NCBI RefSeq assembly: GCF_000717995.1
Contig: NZ_JODM01000016.1
Location: forward strand, 61,045 to 125,044
Length of the DNA stretch: 64,000 nucleotides
Reading direction: 5' to 3'
Origin: Streptomyces violaceorubidus
Lineage (GTDB): Bacteria; Actinomycetota; Actinomycetes; Streptomycetales; Streptomycetaceae
Shown here: positions 1 through 10,025 of the stretch, piece by piece
Layout: every line of letters starts with the position of its first letter
How positions within the stretch are numbered: the stretch's first letter is position 1
The notes under the pieces: generated by a model
Told to the model about the DNA's origin: nothing
Database searches by the model: none
What the model saw: the letters and a program-made list of their open reading frames with translations, nothing else
Position numbers and translations under genes: made by a program

Positions 1-926
1 GCGGTCGCCGGTCCCGTGGCCGCGACCGGCGGCGGAACCCTCACCGGCGGCCCGGCGATCTCCCGCCAGACGGCCGGGCCGGTCTCCGCCCCGCCGTCCC
101 GGCCCAGCTCCCGGCGGCACCACTCGACGATCTCCGCCGGGGCGGGCCGCCGGCCGGGGTCGGCGGCCAGGCACCGGGCGAGCAGGCCGCGCAGGCCCTC
201 CGGCACCTCGGACAGGTCGGGCTCGGAGTGGACGATCCGGTACAGCACGGTGGCGGCCGGGCCGTCGCCGTACAGCGGCCTGCCCAGTGCCGCGAAGGCG
301 ACCGTCTGACCGAGCGAGAAGACGTCGGTGGCCGCCGTGATGTCACCCGCGGACGCCTGCTCGGGTGCCATGTACTGGGGCGTGCCGATGGTGGCTCCGG
401 TGGCCGTGTGCGCGGTGCTGTCGGCGGCGAGCGAGATGCCGAAGTCGATGACCCTCGGTCCGTCGTGGGCCAGCAGCACGTTGGCCGGTTTGAGGTCCCG
501 GTGCACGATCCCCGCGCCGTGGACGGCCTGTAGCGCCTCGGCGATCCCCGCCGCCAGCCACAGCACCGCGGGCACCGGCAGCGGCCCGCTCCGGGCGACG
601 GCGCCCGCCAGGGAGGGCCCGGGCACGTACAGCGTGGCCAGCCAGGGCGGGGCGCCGTCCGGGTCGGCGTCGATCAGTTCGGCGGTGTAGGCGCCCTTCA
701 CCCTGCGGGCCGCCTTGATCTCCCGGCCGAAGCGGCGGCGGAAGACCGCGTCGTCGGCCAGTTCCGACCGTACGACCTTGATGGCCACGGGCCGGCCGCC
801 CCGGGTGTGCGACAGGTAGACGCGGCCCATGCCGCCCGCTCCGAGCCGGGCGGCGAGACGGTAACCGGCCACCGTGCGCGGATCGTCGTCCTGCAGGGGC
901 TGGAAGACCCCGGCCGGGTGGTTCAT
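1..926 (-). CDS. Serine/threonine protein kinase, C-terminus beyond left edge
   Basis: Eukaryotic-type (Hanks) kinase. About 308 residues are visible and the gene runs off the window. All core motifs are present: glycine loop GAGGMG (29-34), VAIK lysine (K50), HRDLKPAN with catalytic D144, DFG (D161) and MAPEQ (186-190). A proline-rich linker begins where the window ends, so any membrane segment or sensor domain is not visible. I chose the ATG at 926 because GGAGGG lies a few bases upstream. It is preceded on the same strand by an EamA exporter gene, 94 bases away. It should phosphorylate Ser/Thr of unknown targets. The family call is firm; the role is unknown. Confidence 0.93.
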   Translation of the reverse strand, partial: MNHPAGVFQPLQDDDPRTVAGYRLAARLGAGGMGRVYLSHTRGGRPVAIKVVRSELADDAVFRRRFGREIKAARRVKGAYTAELIDADPDGAPPWLATLYVPGPSLAGAVARSGPLPVPAVLWLAAGIAEALQAVHGAGIVHRDLKPANVLLAHDGPRVIDFGISLAADSTAHTATGATIGTPQYMAPEQASAGDITAATDVFSLGQTVAFAALGRPLYGDGPAATVLYRIVHSEPDLSEVPEGLRGLLARCLAADPGRRPAPAEIVEWCRRELGRDGGAETGPAVWREIAGPPVRVPPPVAATGPAT

Positions 927-1020
927 CGGTTCCCTCCCCATGATCCCGATGAGCTGACCAGGTACGCAGCCTATGCGGTGCGGGTCCGGGGCCCGCCCGC
1001 CGGGGCCGTCGCCGGGGCGG

Positions 1021-1998
1021 TCACGGCAGCTCGGGGAGTGCCTTCGGCCGCCGGCGTCCCACCTGGGTCCGTACCGCGCCCATGCTCGCCGCGACGACCA
1101 GCGCGATGGCGGCGGACTGCGTGGCGCTCAGGGCCTGGTCGAGGATGAGGAAACCGGCCGCCGCGGCGATGGCGGGCTCCAGGCTCATGAGGACGGCGAA
1201 GGTCGGCGCGGGCAGGCGGCGCAGGGCGAGGAGTTCGAGGGTGTAGGGCAGGACGGAGGAGAGCAGGGCGACCCCGGCGCCCAGCCCGAGCGTCACCGGG
1301 TCGATCAGTTTCGCCCCCGACTCGGCGATGCCCAGCGGCAGGAACAGCAGGGCCCCGACCGCCATCGCCAGGGCCAGTCCGTCGGCCTGCGGGAAGCGGC
1401 GTCCGGTGCGGGCGCTGAAGACGATGTACGCCGCCCACATGGCGCCCGCCGCCAGGGCGAAGGCGGCACCGGCCGGGTCGAGGTCGGCGAAGCCGCCGCC
1501 GCCCAGCAGGAAGACGCCGACCAGGGCGAGCGCGGCCCAGACCAGGTTGACCGCGCGGCGGGAGGCGAAGACGGACAGGGCGAGCGGGCCGAGCACCTCC
1601 AGGGTGACGGCGGGGCCGAGCGGGATGCGGTCGACGGCCTGGTAGAAGAGGCCGTTCATCCCGGCCATGGCGATGCCGAAGACGACGACCGTGCCCCAGT
1701 CGGCCCGGGAGTGGCCGCGCAGCCGGGGCCGGCACACCAGGAGCATGACGACGGCGGCCACCGCCAGCCGCAGGGTCACCACGCCGAGGGCGCCGGCCCG
1801 CGGCATCAGGCTCACCGCCAGCGCGGCGCCGAACTGCACGGAGACGCCACCGGCGAGGACCAGCCCGACGGGGCCGAGGGAGCCGAACCGGCCGCCCGGC
1901 GCACCGTCGGACACGGACGCGTGGCCGACGGCGGGCGCGGTGGGCGCGGCGGCCGGGGCCGGGGACGAGGTGCCGGGGGTGGCGCTGGGGGTACTCAC
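1021..1998 (-). CDS. EamA/DMT-superfamily transporter (RhtA-like exporter)
   Basis: Protein of about 325 residues in the inner membrane. After a low-complexity Ala/Pro N-terminus (about 30 residues) come ten hydrophobic segments in two homologous halves, the usual EamA architecture. Members export amino acids or other small metabolites; the substrate cannot be read from sequence. The GTG at 1998 is chosen because the open frame further upstream (to 3063) overlaps the Nudix and DinB genes and is clearly non-coding. The gene is divergent from the Nudix gene at 2195, and the 196-base space between them probably holds both promoters. Confidence 0.88.
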   Translation of the reverse strand: MSTPSATPGTSSPAPAAAPTAPAVGHASVSDGAPGGRFGSLGPVGLVLAGGVSVQFGAALAVSLMPRAGALGVVTLRLAVAAVVMLLVCRPRLRGHSRADWGTVVVFGIAMAGMNGLFYQAVDRIPLGPAVTLEVLGPLALSVFASRRAVNLVWAALALVGVFLLGGGGFADLDPAGAAFALAAGAMWAAYIVFSARTGRRFPQADGLALAMAVGALLFLPLGIAESGAKLIDPVTLGLGAGVALLSSVLPYTLELLALRRLPAPTFAVLMSLEPAIAAAAGFLILDQALSATQSAAIALVVAASMGAVRTQVGRRRPKALPELP

Positions 1999-2194
1999 GG
2001 GGGCTCCGGGACGGTGTGCGGGTGGACGTCGTTCAGTGCGCTGCACTCCACAGTACAGCGCGATGAACGTTGACAGGCGTGTAGCGCTTTTACGCAACTG
2101 TCGGGGCCGAGGCGTACGGCTGTCAACGCACGTCCGCCAGGCGAGCCGGGACCGCCCGGTCACGGCCGCGGACCGAACGGGTACCGTCCACCGG

Positions 2195-2647
2195 GTGAGA
2201 CGACTCCTGACCCGCGTCTGGCGCCTGCTGCGCCCCGTCCAGAGCCGCCTGATGTGGCTGGTGAACGCGAAGTTCGTGGTCGGTGTGACCGGCGTCGTAC
2301 GGGACGACGAGGGGCGGGTGCTGATGCTGAAGCACCGGATGTGGGCGCCGGGCCGCCAGTGGGGTCTGCCGAGCGGCTTCGCGCACAAGGGCGAGGACTT
2401 CCGGCAGACCGTGGTCCGCGAGGTCAGGGAGGAGACCGGCCTCGACGTGGCGGTGGGCCGGCTGGTCATGCTGAGCAGCGGCCTGCGCACCCGCCTGGAA
2501 GTGGCGTACGAGGCCCGGCTCCTGGGCGGCGAGCTGCGCCTGGACCCGTTCGAGATCCTGGAGGCCCGCTGGTGCCGCCCGGACGAACTCCCCGAGGACG
2601 CCCAGCCGGTGTGCCGCCCGCTGGTGCGGGGCGAGACGGTGCCGTGA
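2195..2647 (+). CDS. Nudix hydrolase
   Basis: About 150 residues. A full Nudix box is visible at residues 61-83: G61, E67, then REVREETG with the metal-binding glutamates. The family hydrolyses nucleoside diphosphates linked to another group (X), so housecleaning of damaged or excess nucleotides is likely, but the substrate is unknown. The N-terminus is basic and hydrophobic (RRLLTRVWRLLRPVQSRLMW) and might associate with the membrane. The GTG at 2195 is the start that leaves a normal-length Nudix domain; frames further upstream run through the promoter region. It converges on the DinB gene. Confidence 0.88.
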   Translation: MRRLLTRVWRLLRPVQSRLMWLVNAKFVVGVTGVVRDDEGRVLMLKHRMWAPGRQWGLPSGFAHKGEDFRQTVVREVREETGLDVAVGRLVMLSSGLRTRLEVAYEARLLGGELRLDPFEILEARWCRPDELPEDAQPVCRPLVRGETVP

Positions 2648-2672
2648 GCGGACCCCGGCCGGACGCCACCGG

Positions 2673-3245
2673 TCAGCCCATGCTCTTGGCGCCGTCCAGG
2701 GACTCCCGGATGATGTCGGCGTGGCCGGCGTGCTGGGCGGTCTCGGCGACGATGTGCATCAGCACCCGGCGCGCCGACCACTCGGTGTCTGCCTCGAACC
2801 ACGGCGCCTTCGGCAACGGCTGGGTGGCCCCCAGGTCGGGCAGGCCGACGACCAGCTCGTCGGTCCGGCGGGCCGCCTCGGCGTAGTCGGCCAGCACACC
2901 GGCCAGCGTCTCGCCGGGCAGCATGCGGAACTCGTCGGTCCGCCGCGCCCAGTCGGCCTCGGTCATGGCCGTGAAGTCCCCCATCACCGAGGGACCGTCC
3001 ACGATGAAGCCGGCCCAGCTCCGCTCGACCGAGGTGACGTGCTTGATCAGCCCGCCCAGACACAGCTCACTGGCCGTGGTCCGGAGCCCGGCCTGCTCGT
3101 CGGTGAGGTCGCGCGTGGTGAAGCGCAGGAAGTGCCGGTGCTTGGCCAGCATGTCCAGCAGGTCGGCGCGCTCGCCGGTGGGCGCCGGGGCCCCGGTCAG
3201 GTCGCGGGTGGTGGACTCGCTCGTGCTCGATGCGTCGGTGGTCAT
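2673..3245 (-). CDS. DinB family protein (DUF664 type)
   Basis: A 190-residue four-helix-bundle protein of the DinB/DUF664 group. A histidine in the N-terminal half (VTSVERSW context) and the C-terminal HIVAETAQHAGHADIIRE motif are typical of this superfamily's metal site. Actinobacterial members are often thiol-dependent (mycothiol or bacillithiol) transferases, but no substrate is evident here. The ATG at 3245 is chosen because the upstream extension falls in a low-complexity tract of repeated GTTCCTGCTGCT. The gene stands alone, convergent with the Nudix gene. Confidence 0.85.
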   Translation of the reverse strand: MTTDASSTSESTTRDLTGAPAPTGERADLLDMLAKHRHFLRFTTRDLTDEQAGLRTTASELCLGGLIKHVTSVERSWAGFIVDGPSVMGDFTAMTEADWARRTDEFRMLPGETLAGVLADYAEAARRTDELVVGLPDLGATQPLPKAPWFEADTEWSARRVLMHIVAETAQHAGHADIIRESLDGAKSMG

Positions 3246-3258
3246 GGTCTCCGCCTTC

Positions 3259-3310
3259 CGGTGTTCCTGCTGCGTGTTCCTGCTGCTGTTCCTGCTGCTG
3301 TTCCTGCTCC
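3259..3310. repeat. Short tandem repeat, GTTCCTGCTGCT-like units
   Basis: About four imperfect units built on TTCCTGCTG lie directly upstream of the DinB start, in its leader. Seen directly. The role is unknown; slippage here could alter the spacing between promoter and start codon. Confidence 0.6.
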
Positions 3311-3493
3311 GTCGGTCGAGGACCACGCTAGGAGTCGTCTAGGTCAGATCAGGTCCTAGATCGTGAGGCTTCCGGGTGAGGCGGGCCGGGTGACTAGTGG
3401 GCGAGCTCCCCGCCGCCGCGACGCCTCCGCCCGCCCACCCGAACCGTCCCTACGAACGAGCAAGTGTCGGGCGCCGCACGCGGTTCCGACTCC

Positions 3494-4309
3494 TCAGACG
3501 GGCCGCCGCGCGACGGCCAGCAGATGCGAACTCGCCGCCAGCAACTCGGGGTGTGGCTCAGCCATACGAGCCGCGGTGAGGACCGACTCGAACAGGGCCG
3601 ACTCGCGGAACGACTGACCGGTGTTCCGCTCCGCCGCCGCGAGCAGGGACCAGGCGGGCCCCTCGATCCCGAAGACGGATGCGTCCAGGAACCCCGCCGC
3701 CGCCACCTCCTCGCGCAGCTGCTCCCCGGTGTGGAAGTACGCCGTGGTGAACGCCTTCCTCCCGTCGTGGATCTGGGTCGCGAGAATGGTCCCGATGCTC
3801 TCCCGCATCGACTCCTGGTGCAGGTGCGCGTAGGCGGCGTGCTCGAACAAGGACGCGTACCGGTTGATCCCGGCGACCGCCAGGAGCCCGCCCGGCCGGA
3901 GCACCCGAAGTGCCTCCGCCAGCGCGCGGTCCCGGTCCGCTCGTTGCGGCAGGTGGTACATCGGGCCCAGCACGAGTACGACGTCGTAGGCCCCGTCGTC
4001 GGCCGTGAGACGTCGGGCGTCGCCCAACTCGGCCGTCGCACCGGTGGTCACGGCCTGTGCGACGTGGCGGGGAACGGGATCGACCAGGTGCACCTCGTAC
4101 CCGCCCTCAACCAGCCACCGCGCATGTGTGCCGGGACCGCCACCGACATCGAGCACCCGGGCCGGCGGCGAGGGGAGGTGACGGCGAAGCAACTCCTGCG
4201 TGCGTACCATCTCCAGACGCCCGTCGGCGGTGCTGACCAACCGGTCCGCCTCGTCGACGGTCTCGCTGTAGAACCTCACGATCTCCGGCGTCACCTCAGG
4301 GCTCGTCAT
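3494..4309 (-). CDS. Class I SAM-dependent methyltransferase
   Basis: A 271-residue Rossmann methyltransferase. Motif I (VLDVGGGPG, 52-60) binds S-adenosylmethionine, followed by an acidic residue at the end of strand 2 (HLVDP) and the motif IV region DVVLVLGPMYHLP. This sequence resembles small-molecule or ubiE-like methylases. The ATG at 4309 is chosen because the upstream extension would cross the divergent GntR promoter and operator. The shared 55-base promoter region contains a palindrome (4332-4347) that the neighbouring GntR protein probably binds, so this gene is likely under its control. Confidence 0.87.
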   Translation of the reverse strand: MTSPEVTPEIVRFYSETVDEADRLVSTADGRLEMVRTQELLRRHLPSPPARVLDVGGGPGTHARWLVEGGYEVHLVDPVPRHVAQAVTTGATAELGDARRLTADDGAYDVVLVLGPMYHLPQRADRDRALAEALRVLRPGGLLAVAGINRYASLFEHAAYAHLHQESMRESIGTILATQIHDGRKAFTTAYFHTGEQLREEVAAAGFLDASVFGIEGPAWSLLAAAERNTGQSFRESALFESVLTAARMAEPHPELLAASSHLLAVARRPV

Positions 4310-4331
4310 CCGTACATTGTTACGGCGAACC

Positions 4332-4347
4332 GGTGGACCGGTCCAGT
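4332..4347. promoter_or_regulatory. Likely GntR operator 1 (methyltransferase/gntR divergent promoter)
   Basis: The core TGGACCGGTCCA (4334-4345) is a perfect 12-bp palindrome, continuing into AGT. The same core recurs in the second site at 5256-5279. It lies 18 bases upstream of the gntR start and 23 upstream of the methyltransferase start. Binding is inferred from position and recurrence. Confidence 0.65.
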
Positions 4348-4364
4348 GATCGGGAAGGAGCGCC

Positions 4365-5084
4365 ATGCCGCTGCTGAAGTACGAGCAGATCGCCGACGAT
4401 CTGCGCACCCGCATCGCGAACGGCGAGTTCGGGACGGGCGACCTCCTGCCGTCGGGCCGTGACCTGGCCGAACAGTGGGGCGTGTCACGGGCCACCGTCG
4501 TCAAGGCGTACGACACTCTGCGTCACGACGGGCTCGTGGTCGCCCGGCAGGGCTCCGGCTACGTCGTGACGGAGACACCCGTCGCCCGCCCCGCCGGGGG
4601 ACGCCGGGCGGGCTCCACCCGCCTGTCGGGAGGAGCGCCGTACCGCCGCCTGGGCGCGCCGGACCGCGCGGTGCCACCCGGCCACGTCGCCGAGGCCTTG
4701 GGACTGACGCAAGGCGAGGAAGCCTTGCGTCGTGTCCGGCTCGTGCTCCTCGACGACGGTGCTCCACACAGCCTGGTGACCGCATGGTTTCCGGCCTCCG
4801 TGGCGGACGCCGCACCGCGACTGTCCGCGAAGGGGCCGATCGCCGAGGGCACGACCCACTACGTCCGCCGCGAGACGGGCCGCTTCCCGGTCGAGGGCGT
4901 CGACATCACCACGGTGCGACTGGCCACGGACGAGGAAGCACGGCACCTGGACGTGGAGCGGCCCGCAGCGGTGGCCGTCGTCCTGCACACGGCGTTCGAC
5001 CAACGGCACCACGCGCTGGTGTGCGAGGAGGGGGTCACCCCGGCCCACGCCTTCGAGCAGATCGACAGTTATCCCATGGGCTAG
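4365..5084 (+). CDS. GntR-family regulator with UTRA ligand domain
   Basis: A 239-residue HutC-subfamily regulator. The N-terminal winged helix (about 1-70) includes the signature LLPSGRDLAEQWGVSRATVVKAYD, and the C-terminal UTRA effector domain (about 95-235) ends in a beta-rich fold. AAGGAG precedes the ATG at a good distance. It is divergent from the methyltransferase gene. Palindromes with the core TGGACCGGTCCA lie in its own promoter and again about 180 bases after its stop, before two small genes. This pattern indicates an autoregulator that controls a local mini-regulon. The effector is unknown. Confidence 0.88.
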   Translation: MPLLKYEQIADDLRTRIANGEFGTGDLLPSGRDLAEQWGVSRATVVKAYDTLRHDGLVVARQGSGYVVTETPVARPAGGRRAGSTRLSGGAPYRRLGAPDRAVPPGHVAEALGLTQGEEALRRVRLVLLDDGAPHSLVTAWFPASVADAAPRLSAKGPIAEGTTHYVRRETGRFPVEGVDITTVRLATDEEARHLDVERPAAVAVVLHTAFDQRHHALVCEEGVTPAHAFEQIDSYPMG

Positions 5085-5255
5085 AGGCGCGCCCCTTCAC
5101 ACACAGCGACACCGCCGCAGAACCCGGCGCCTGCCATCGGCGCCCAAGCGCCCTGGCGGGGAAGAGCTGCCGGTTGGTGTCAACACGTCAACCAGCTTCT
5201 GGCAGCCGCGCGTTCCGCAGGAGTGAGCGGACGACGACTACTGACGATCCACTTG

Positions 5256-5279
5256 ACTGGACCGGTCCACCGGTCCAGT
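5256..5279. promoter_or_regulatory. Likely GntR operator 2, extended palindrome
   Basis: Two perfect 11-bp arms, ACTGGACCGGT and its reverse complement, are separated by CC. The site overlaps TTGACT (5253-5258), a good -35 hexamer, so binding should repress the small genes starting at 5338. It contains the same core as the site at 4334. Confidence 0.7.
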
Positions 5280-5337
5280 CTCACGAGGACTACGCAACAG
5301 CGGAAGGCGCCGAGCCAAACCCAAAGGAGCTGATGAC

Positions 5338-5589
5338 ATGACAGAGCCTGTCGGCCGCCTCGTCACGTGGGTGAGTCTGCTGCTCAAGCCCCGAGGCGCC
5401 CACCGCCGCACCCGACCACGACCGCCCCCGCGCCCCCCACTGCTCAATCCGGCAGTCATCCGCTCGCTCCCCCTCCCCTCCCACCGCAGCCCCTACGGTC
5501 TGCCCACCATTCTCGACGGCACCGAGACCGCGGCCGTCCGCCCGTACCTCCTCACGCACGCGCCCTACGAACTACAGGCGGCGGCATGA
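5338..5589 (+). CDS. Small Pro/Arg-rich hypothetical protein
   Basis: 83 residues. The N-terminus has a short hydrophobic helix (RLVTWVSLLL), then a basic Arg/Pro-rich stretch, then the ordered-looking segment SPYGLPTILDGTETAAVRPYLL. No enzyme motif is present. AAAGGAG lies 8 bases before the ATG, which strongly supports translation. I recall similar small proteins beside regulators in other Streptomyces, but no function. It is the first gene after the extended GntR operator and overlaps the start of the next reading frame by 4 bases, so the two are translationally coupled. Confidence 0.6.
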   Translation: MTEPVGRLVTWVSLLLKPRGAHRRTRPRPPPRPPLLNPAVIRSLPLPSHRSPYGLPTILDGTETAAVRPYLLTHAPYELQAAA

Positions 5590-5681
5590 CGACACCGCGC
5601 GAGCCCCGGCTCCTCCCCTGGTCCGGCCCCGACGACAAGCCCTGCTACCTGATCACCGACGACAGCGGCGGCCCCGTCTGA
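5586..5681 (+). pseudogene. Broken small gene: in-frame TGA after 31 codons
   Basis: The ATG overlaps the previous gene's stop. The reading begins convincingly (RLLPWSGPDDKPCYL) but meets TGA at 5679-5681. The same frame continues after the stop with RLADGPG, and I recall related Streptomyces proteins reading SRLAD at this point, so a serine codon changed to stop is one explanation. Further on, the opposite strand (5819 to about 5740) encodes MGTELLAHARQVL, which resembles the expected middle of such a protein, hinting at a small inversion. Both comparisons rest on memory. A genuinely 31-residue protein is the alternative. Confidence 0.45.
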
Positions 5682-5869
5682 CGACTGGCCGACGGCCCTG
5701 GAGCCTCCGGCCCCAAGCCGGAACCGTCTGAGCCGCCAGGTCCAGCCCGCGCCGAGGACCTGGCGGGCGTGGGCGAGCAGTTCCGTTCCCATGCCGTGCA
5801 CATGGCCGGCCTCCGGCAATCTCTGGCACGTCTCCCCACCGGGGTGTCACCGCAATTCCTGCCCCACCC

Positions 5870-8736
5870 TCATTCCTCCCCCAACCCCTCCGCCAGCACC
5901 TCCGCCAGGTGCCGCCCCCGCACCCCCGCCAACTGCTCCAGCTGGGTCCGGCACGAGAACCCGTCCGCTAGGACCACCGCGCCGTCCGGGGCCTCGCGCA
6001 CCGCCGGGAGGAGCTGGTCCTCCGCGCACGCGGCGGACACCTCGTAGTGGCCGGCCTCGAAGCCGAAGTCGCCCGCGAGACCGCAGCAGCCGCCGCTCAG
6101 CTCACCGGTCAGGCCGGCCGACTCCCGCAGGCGCCGGTCGGCCGCGTCGCCCAGCACCGCGTGCTGGTGGCAGTGGGTCTGGCCGACCACCGGAAGGTCC
6201 ACGGCGGGCGGGGTCCAGTCGGGGGCGTGGCGCTCCAGCACCTCCGCGAAGGTCAGCACCCGCGCCGCCAGCCGGGCCGCGCGCGGGTCGTCGGGCAGCA
6301 GCTCGGGCAGGTCCGTGCGCAGGGCGGCGGCGCAGCTGGGCTCCAGGACGACGACCGGCGCGGTCGTCTCCAGCACCGGGGCCATCAGGTCCAGCGAGCG
6401 GCGCATCACCGCCCGGGCCCGGTCCAGTTGGCCCGTCGAGACGTAGGTCAGGCCGCAGCAGACCCGGGCCCGGCGGGCCGCCGGCAGCGCCAGCGGCGAC
6501 CTCGACCTGCCGTCCCCGACCACCGCACGGCCCCGCAGCGTCGGCGGCAGCACCACCCGCAGCCCCGCAGCCTCCAGCACTCGTACGGCCGCCCTGCCGA
6601 CGGAGGGCGAGAGGTGCTCGGTGAAGGTGTCCGGCCACAGGACCACCAGGTCCCCGACCCCACCCGGACCGCCCCGCCGCCGCCACCACCGGCTGAACGT
6701 CTCCCGTGCCAGCCGCGGCACCTGCCGCTCCCCCGCGATCCCGCCCAACCGCTTCGCCACCGCGGCGAGCGGCCCGACCGACGCGAGCGCGTTGACGACC
6801 GGCGCCACCCGCGCCCGTGCCGCCCAGCCGAGCCACACCGGCAGCCACCCCATCGTGTAGTGGGCGGCGGGGCGGCGGCGCCCGGCGTAGTGGTGGTGCA
6901 GGAACTCCGCCTTGTACGTGGCCATGTCGACCTCGACCGGGCAGTCGGAACGGCAGCCCTTGCAGGACAGGCACAGGTCCAGGGCGTCCCGGACCTCCGG
7001 CGAGCGCCAGCCGTCCGTCACCAGCTCACCCGCGAGCATCTCGTGCAGCAGGCGGGCCCGGCCGCGCGTGGAGTGCCGCTCGTCCCCCGTGGCGCGGAAG
7101 GACGGGCACATCACGCCCGCCCCCGGCACCGACGTCGTACGGCACTTGGAGACCCCCACGCAGCGGCGCACCGCCGCCGAGAAGTCGCCGCCGTCGGACG
7201 GGTAGCCGAACTCCACGTCCACCGGTTCGCGCGGCAGGACGGAGAAGCGCAGGTTCGCGTCGAGCGGCGCCGGGCGGACCAGGATGCCGGGGTTGAGGAG
7301 GTTGTCCGGGTCCCAGAGGGCCTTGGCACGCTCGAAGAGGGCGACCGTCCGCGCGCCGTACATCCTCGGCAGCAGCTCCGCCCGCGCCTGCCCGTCCCCG
7401 TGCTCCCCGGACAGCGAACCGCCGTGCGCCACCACCACGTCCGCCAGCTCCTGCGAGAAGCGGCGGAAGCGCGCCACACCGTCCGCCGACAGAGGTCGAA
7501 GTCGATGCGTACGTGGATGCAGCCGTCGCCGAAGTGCCCGTACGGCGTGCCGCGCAGGCCGTGGGCGGTCAGCAGCGCCCTGAAGTCCCGCAGGTAGCCG
7601 CCGAGTCGGGCCGGGGGCACCGCGCAGTCCTCCCACCCCGGCCACGCCTCGCTCCCGTCCGGCATCCTGGTCGCCGTGCCGCTGGCGTCCTCCCGGATCC
7701 GCCACAGCGTCCGCTGCCCGGCCGGGTCGGTGACCACGAGGGCGTCCACGACCTCGGCCGCCCGCACCACCGCTTGCGCGCGCGCCCGCGCCTGCGCCTC
7801 CGTGTCGCCGCCGGTCTCCACGAACAGCCAGGCCCCGCCCCGCGGCAGCCCTTCGGTGGACGGCACCAGGTCCACCGCCATGCCCTCCACCGTCAGCGGG
7901 CCCAGCGGCAGCAGTCCGGCCGCCGCCTGCGCCGCGTCCGCCTCGTCGGCGTAGCCCAGTACGGCCAGCGCCCGCGCGGGGGGCGACTCGACGAGTCCTA
8001 CGACCGCCTCCGTCAGCACGCCCAGGGTGCCCTCCGAGCCGCAGAAGGAGCGGGCCACGTCCGCGCCCCGCTCCGGCAGCAGGGCGTCCAGCGCGTAGCC
8101 GGAGATGCGGCGGGGCAGGTCGGGGAAGCCGGTGCGCAGGCGGGCCAGGTCTCCTTCCACCAGCGCGCGCAGGCCCTCCGGCGCCCCGGACCAGTCCTGT
8201 CCGAGCCGCAGCCGCCGTCCCCGTGCGGTGAGGACCGAGAGCTCCCGCACGCTGTCGGCGGTCGTGCCCCACGCCACCGAGTGGGAGCCGCAGGAGTTGT
8301 TGCCGATCATGCCGCCGAGCGTGCAGCGGCTGTGGGTGGAGGGGTCGGGGCCGAAGCGCAGGCCGTGCGGCGCGGCGGCGTCCTGGAGCCGGTCCAGGAC
8401 CAGCCCCGGCTGGACGACGGCCGTGCGCGCCTGCGGGTCGAGGGCGACCAGCCGGTTCATGTGCCGGGTGAAGTCCAGCACCACGCCCGTGCCCGTCGCC
8501 TGCCCGGCGATCGAGGTCCCGCCGCCCCGCGCCACGACCGGCACACCGTGCTCCCGGCACACCTCCAGTGCCGCCGCCACGTCGTCGGCGTCCCTCGGCG
8601 CCACGACACCGAGCGGGACCCGCCGGTAGTTCGAGGCGTCCATGGTGGTCAGCGCCCGGGAGGTGGTGTCGAACCCGACCTCGCCGCGGACGGCGCTGCG
8701 CAGTGCTGCCTCCAGATCGGTCATGCCCTCCAGCAT
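5870..8736 (-). pseudogene. FAD-linked oxidase / 4Fe-4S fusion (GlcD-GlpC type), frameshifted
   Basis: It encodes roughly 955 residues across two frames. The first part (start to about 7492) has the FAD-binding PCMH domain (ARGGGTSIAGQ, GGMIGNNSCGSHS) and the oxidase C-terminal domain. The second has the 4Fe-4S motif CLSCKGCRSDCP and the CCG-type HCHQHAV and GGCCGLAGDFG motifs. The frames join at 7491-7494: CTCTG reads where CTCCTG would keep the frame, giving FDLLSADGVARF. One missing C therefore breaks the gene, or it is a sequencing error. Intact proteins oxidise D-2-hydroxyacids such as D-lactate or glycolate. The ATG at 8736 has GGAG 9 bases upstream; the ATG at 8724 is the alternative. 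Confidence 0.85.
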
Positions 8737-8748
8737 GGTCTCTCGTAG

Positions 8749-9954
<1,206 letters not shown>

Positions 9955-9974
9955 TCGTCACCGCTACGACGACG

Positions 9975-10009
9975 AAGGGCGCCCGGCGGACGATCCGCCG
10001 GGCGCCCTT
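9975..10009 (+). terminator. Rho-independent-type terminator after serC
   Basis: A perfect 16-bp stem (AAGGGCGCCCGGCGGA with its complement) and a three-base loop lie 20 bases after the serC stop. The ends AAG...CTT give a short U run. It also faces the convergent gene at 10026 and could work both ways. Confidence 0.85.
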
Positions 10010-10025
10010 GGCGCATCCGCGGGCC

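Noticed and set aside
1021..3063. 680-residue frame joining the EamA transporter to upstream sequence
   Set aside because: The upstream half overlaps the Nudix and DinB genes and has no domain; the transporter starts at 1998.
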